This document shows positions 62,308 through 64,000 of a stretch of 64,000 nucleotides of DNA, in pieces. How positions within the stretch are numbered: the stretch's first letter is position 1; the number at the start of each line of letters is the position of its first letter. Both the position numbers and the translations under genes were made by a program. The notes beneath the pieces are model-generated. The model was given only the letters and a program-made list of their open reading frames with translations, was not told where the DNA came from and searched no databases. The DNA is from an uncultured Aquimarina sp. (GTDB lineage Bacteria; Bacteroidota; Bacteroidia; Flavobacteriales; Flavobacteriaceae). Where the stretch lies: the NCBI GenBank assembly GCA_947496705.1, contig CANMDW010000001.1, positions 868,001 through 932,000 of the forward strand, given 5' to 3'.

Positions 62308-64000
62308 ATGATACGACTGTCAGACGACCAAATAGCTAAGAAGATCAGTTTTATAAACGATTATTTAGATTCTACAAATGCAGCAGATGGATCCAAGGTA
62401 GATGCCAATGCAAATGTAACTTCAAAGAATATTGCAACCATGGAGGCAGAGATTAATAAAGACATTAATATCCAGGTTAACCGAGCTTTGATAAAACAAA
62501 AAATTACTACGCTGTTTGGTGAGGATTTGGCTGATGAATATATCCGGCAAATCGAATCGCACGAAATATATGTACACGATGAGACTTCGTTAAAACCATA
62601 TTGTGTATCCATCAGTATGTACCCATTTTTACTCGACGGACTTACAAAATTAGGAGGTGAAAGTCAAGCTCCTAAGCATTTAGAGAGTTACTGTGGGGAG
62701 TTTGTGAATCTGGTTTTTGCGGTAAGTTCTCAATTTGCAGGGGCACTAGCTACGGTAGAGTTTTTAATGTATTTTGATCATTTTGCAGCCAAGGACTATG
62801 GAGAGCATTATCTGAACACTCACAAAAAACTTATTGAAAATCATTTACAGCATGTAGTGTATGCCATTAATCAACCAGCAGCAGCCAGAGGGTATCAATC
62901 TGTATTTTGGAATATTTCTCTTTATGACGAAGCTTATTTTAACAGTATGTTTGGTGATTTTGTGTTTCCTGATATGACTAAACCATCCTGGCATAGTGTA
63001 AAAAGATTACAAGCATTCTTTATGAAATGGTTTAATGAAGAGCGAAAAAAAGCAGTACTTACTTTTCCTGTCGTGACTGCAGCAATGCTTGTGAAAGATG
63101 GTGCTCCTATTGATACAGAATTCACAGAAATGTGCGCTCGGGAGTTAAGCGAAGGAAATTCATTTTTTATCTATCAATCTGAAAATGCCGATAGTTTGGC
63201 ATCCTGCTGTCGCTTAAGAAATGAGATAAGTGATAATACATTTAGCTACTCTCTTGGAGCAGGTGGTGTTGCAACGGGGTCTATTAATGTTATTACGCTT
63301 AATATGAATAGATTGATACAGAAAAATGCCAATATTATAGAAGAAGTAAAAAAGGTACATAAATACCAGGTAGCTTTCAGAAAGCTGATTGATGAGTATA
63401 ATGATGTCGGGTTGTTGCCTGTATATCAAGCAGGTTTTATCTCTTTGGAAAAACAATTTTTGACCATTGGTATTAATGGAATGGTTGAAGCTGCAGAAAG
63501 TCAAGGTATTAAAGTTGGTAACAACGAGATTTATAAAAATCTTGTGAATCATTATCTTAAAATGATTTACAAAGAAAATAGAGCTGCAAAAAAACAATAT
63601 GGTTACATGTTTAATACCGAATTTGTTCCTGCAGAAAACTTAGGAATAAAAAATGCCAAATGGGATAGAGAAGATGGGTTGTTTGTTCCCAGAGATTGCT
63701 ATAACTCCTATTTCTATGTCGTCGAGGATGATAAGATCAATTCTCTGGATAAAATAATGTTGCACGGTAAGGATATTATTAAATACCTGGACGGAGGCTC
63801 TGCACTACATCTAAATCTTGAAGAAACCCCAAATAAAGAAGGTTTTATAAAACTAATTCATGCAACAGCGGCGGCAGGCTGTAACTATTTTTGTTTCAAC
63901 ATAAGAATTACTATTTGTAATGAATGCTCACATATTGATAAGCGTACTTTGTATAGATGTAATCAGTGCAAATCTGAAGACGTAGACCATGCGACTCGTG
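62308..64000 (+). CDS. nrdD: Anaerobic ribonucleoside-triphosphate reductase (NrdD), incomplete at the right edge
   Basis: Runs off the window after ~564 residues. It begins MIRLSDDQIAKKISFINDYL and has SSQFAGALATVEFLMYFDHF, SCCRLRNEISDNTFSYSLGAGGVATGSINVITLN, and at the edge a zinc site with CNEC and CNQC. These are the class III reductase landmarks; the glycyl-radical motif should follow just outside. It reduces ribonucleoside triphosphates under anaerobic conditions after activation by NrdG, so this organism can make DNA precursors without oxygen. Confidence 0.93.
   Translation, partial: MIRLSDDQIAKKISFINDYLDSTNAADGSKVDANANVTSKNIATMEAEINKDINIQVNRALIKQKITTLFGEDLADEYIRQIESHEIYVHDETSLKPYCVSISMYPFLLDGLTKLGGESQAPKHLESYCGEFVNLVFAVSSQFAGALATVEFLMYFDHFAAKDYGEHYLNTHKKLIENHLQHVVYAINQPAAARGYQSVFWNISLYDEAYFNSMFGDFVFPDMTKPSWHSVKRLQAFFMKWFNEERKKAVLTFPVVTAAMLVKDGAPIDTEFTEMCARELSEGNSFFIYQSENADSLASCCRLRNEISDNTFSYSLGAGGVATGSINVITLNMNRLIQKNANIIEEVKKVHKYQVAFRKLIDEYNDVGLLPVYQAGFISLEKQFLTIGINGMVEAAESQGIKVGNNEIYKNLVNHYLKMIYKENRAAKKQYGYMFNTEFVPAENLGIKNAKWDREDGLFVPRDCYNSYFYVVEDDKINSLDKIMLHGKDIIKYLDGGSALHLNLEETPNKEGFIKLIHATAAAGCNYFCFNIRITICNECSHIDKRTLYRCNQCKSEDVDHATR

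Noticed and set aside
1..64000. CRISPR array or complete prophage/integrase gene
   Set aside because: No regularly spaced direct repeats with spacers, no Cas, capsid, terminase or recombinase gene was found.

Overview
The window is an AT-rich chromosome segment from a member of the Bacteroidota, class Flavobacteriia (probably a marine Flavobacteriaceae of the Aquimarina/Kordia type). The evidence is the gliding-motility/type IX secretion cluster gldKLMN, flavobacterial-type promoters (TAnnTTTG -7 boxes), and families such as DUF983, the CPXCG peptide, ISAon1 and a SpeA/SpeB/deoxyhypusine-synthase-like operon. The genus is inferred; the class is well supported.

Layout. (1) 1-13.8 kb is ordinary chromosome: gldK (3' end)-gldL-gldM-gldN, an FAD-dependent oxidoreductase, DUF983, an ABC-F ATPase, and a MarR regulator followed by a three-gene RND efflux operon (adaptor, pump, TolC-like channel). 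(2) At 13839-13911 lies an initiator tRNA-fMet. (3) From there to 56.8 kb the 3' half of this tRNA recurs four more times in the same orientation (22978, 42091, 46484, 56709), each copy followed by its own hairpin terminator. These copies divide about 43 kb into four tandem segments whose ends carry short recombinase-arm-like repeats. The ends fall into two families that alternate A-B-A-B. No integrase gene is visible, so the block looks like an accretion of integrase-less (cis-mobilizable or decayed) islands at one tRNA.

Cargo of the four segments. Segment 1: a QEGLA/DUF1704 metallopeptidase with an ATP-grasp ligase, and a five-gene polyamine operon (speA, agmatinase, deoxyhypusine-synthase-like, small acidic protein, RMD1/DUF155 membrane protein) behind a potentially structured leader. 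Segment 2: a two-gene Tc toxin complex, a fused TcB-TcC of 2611 aa with an unidentified C-terminal effector and a 3290-aa TcA, separated by three degenerate copies of the TcA leader and start. Segment 3: a helical/TPR-like protein (frameshifted at its 3' end) and a GreAB-C/PIN protein, resembling the predicted TPR-GreAB-C-PIN conflict system. Segment 4: decayed IS and AraC remnants, a DgcN-like protein overlapping an amino-acid racemase/VanX-like D,D-dipeptidase fusion, and a minus-strand stress-type cluster (GroES, CsbD-like, GT14, cupin, small basic peptide, prohibitin, AraC).

(4) From 57.1 kb ordinary genes resume: an S9 prolyl oligopeptidase-family enzyme, a BlaR1-like M56 peptidase with HEAT repeats, and its BlaI repressor. 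Three TGCGA-N6-TCGCA-type palindromes link repressor and peptidase. Then nrdG and the 5' part of nrdD (anaerobic ribonucleotide reductase) run off the right edge.
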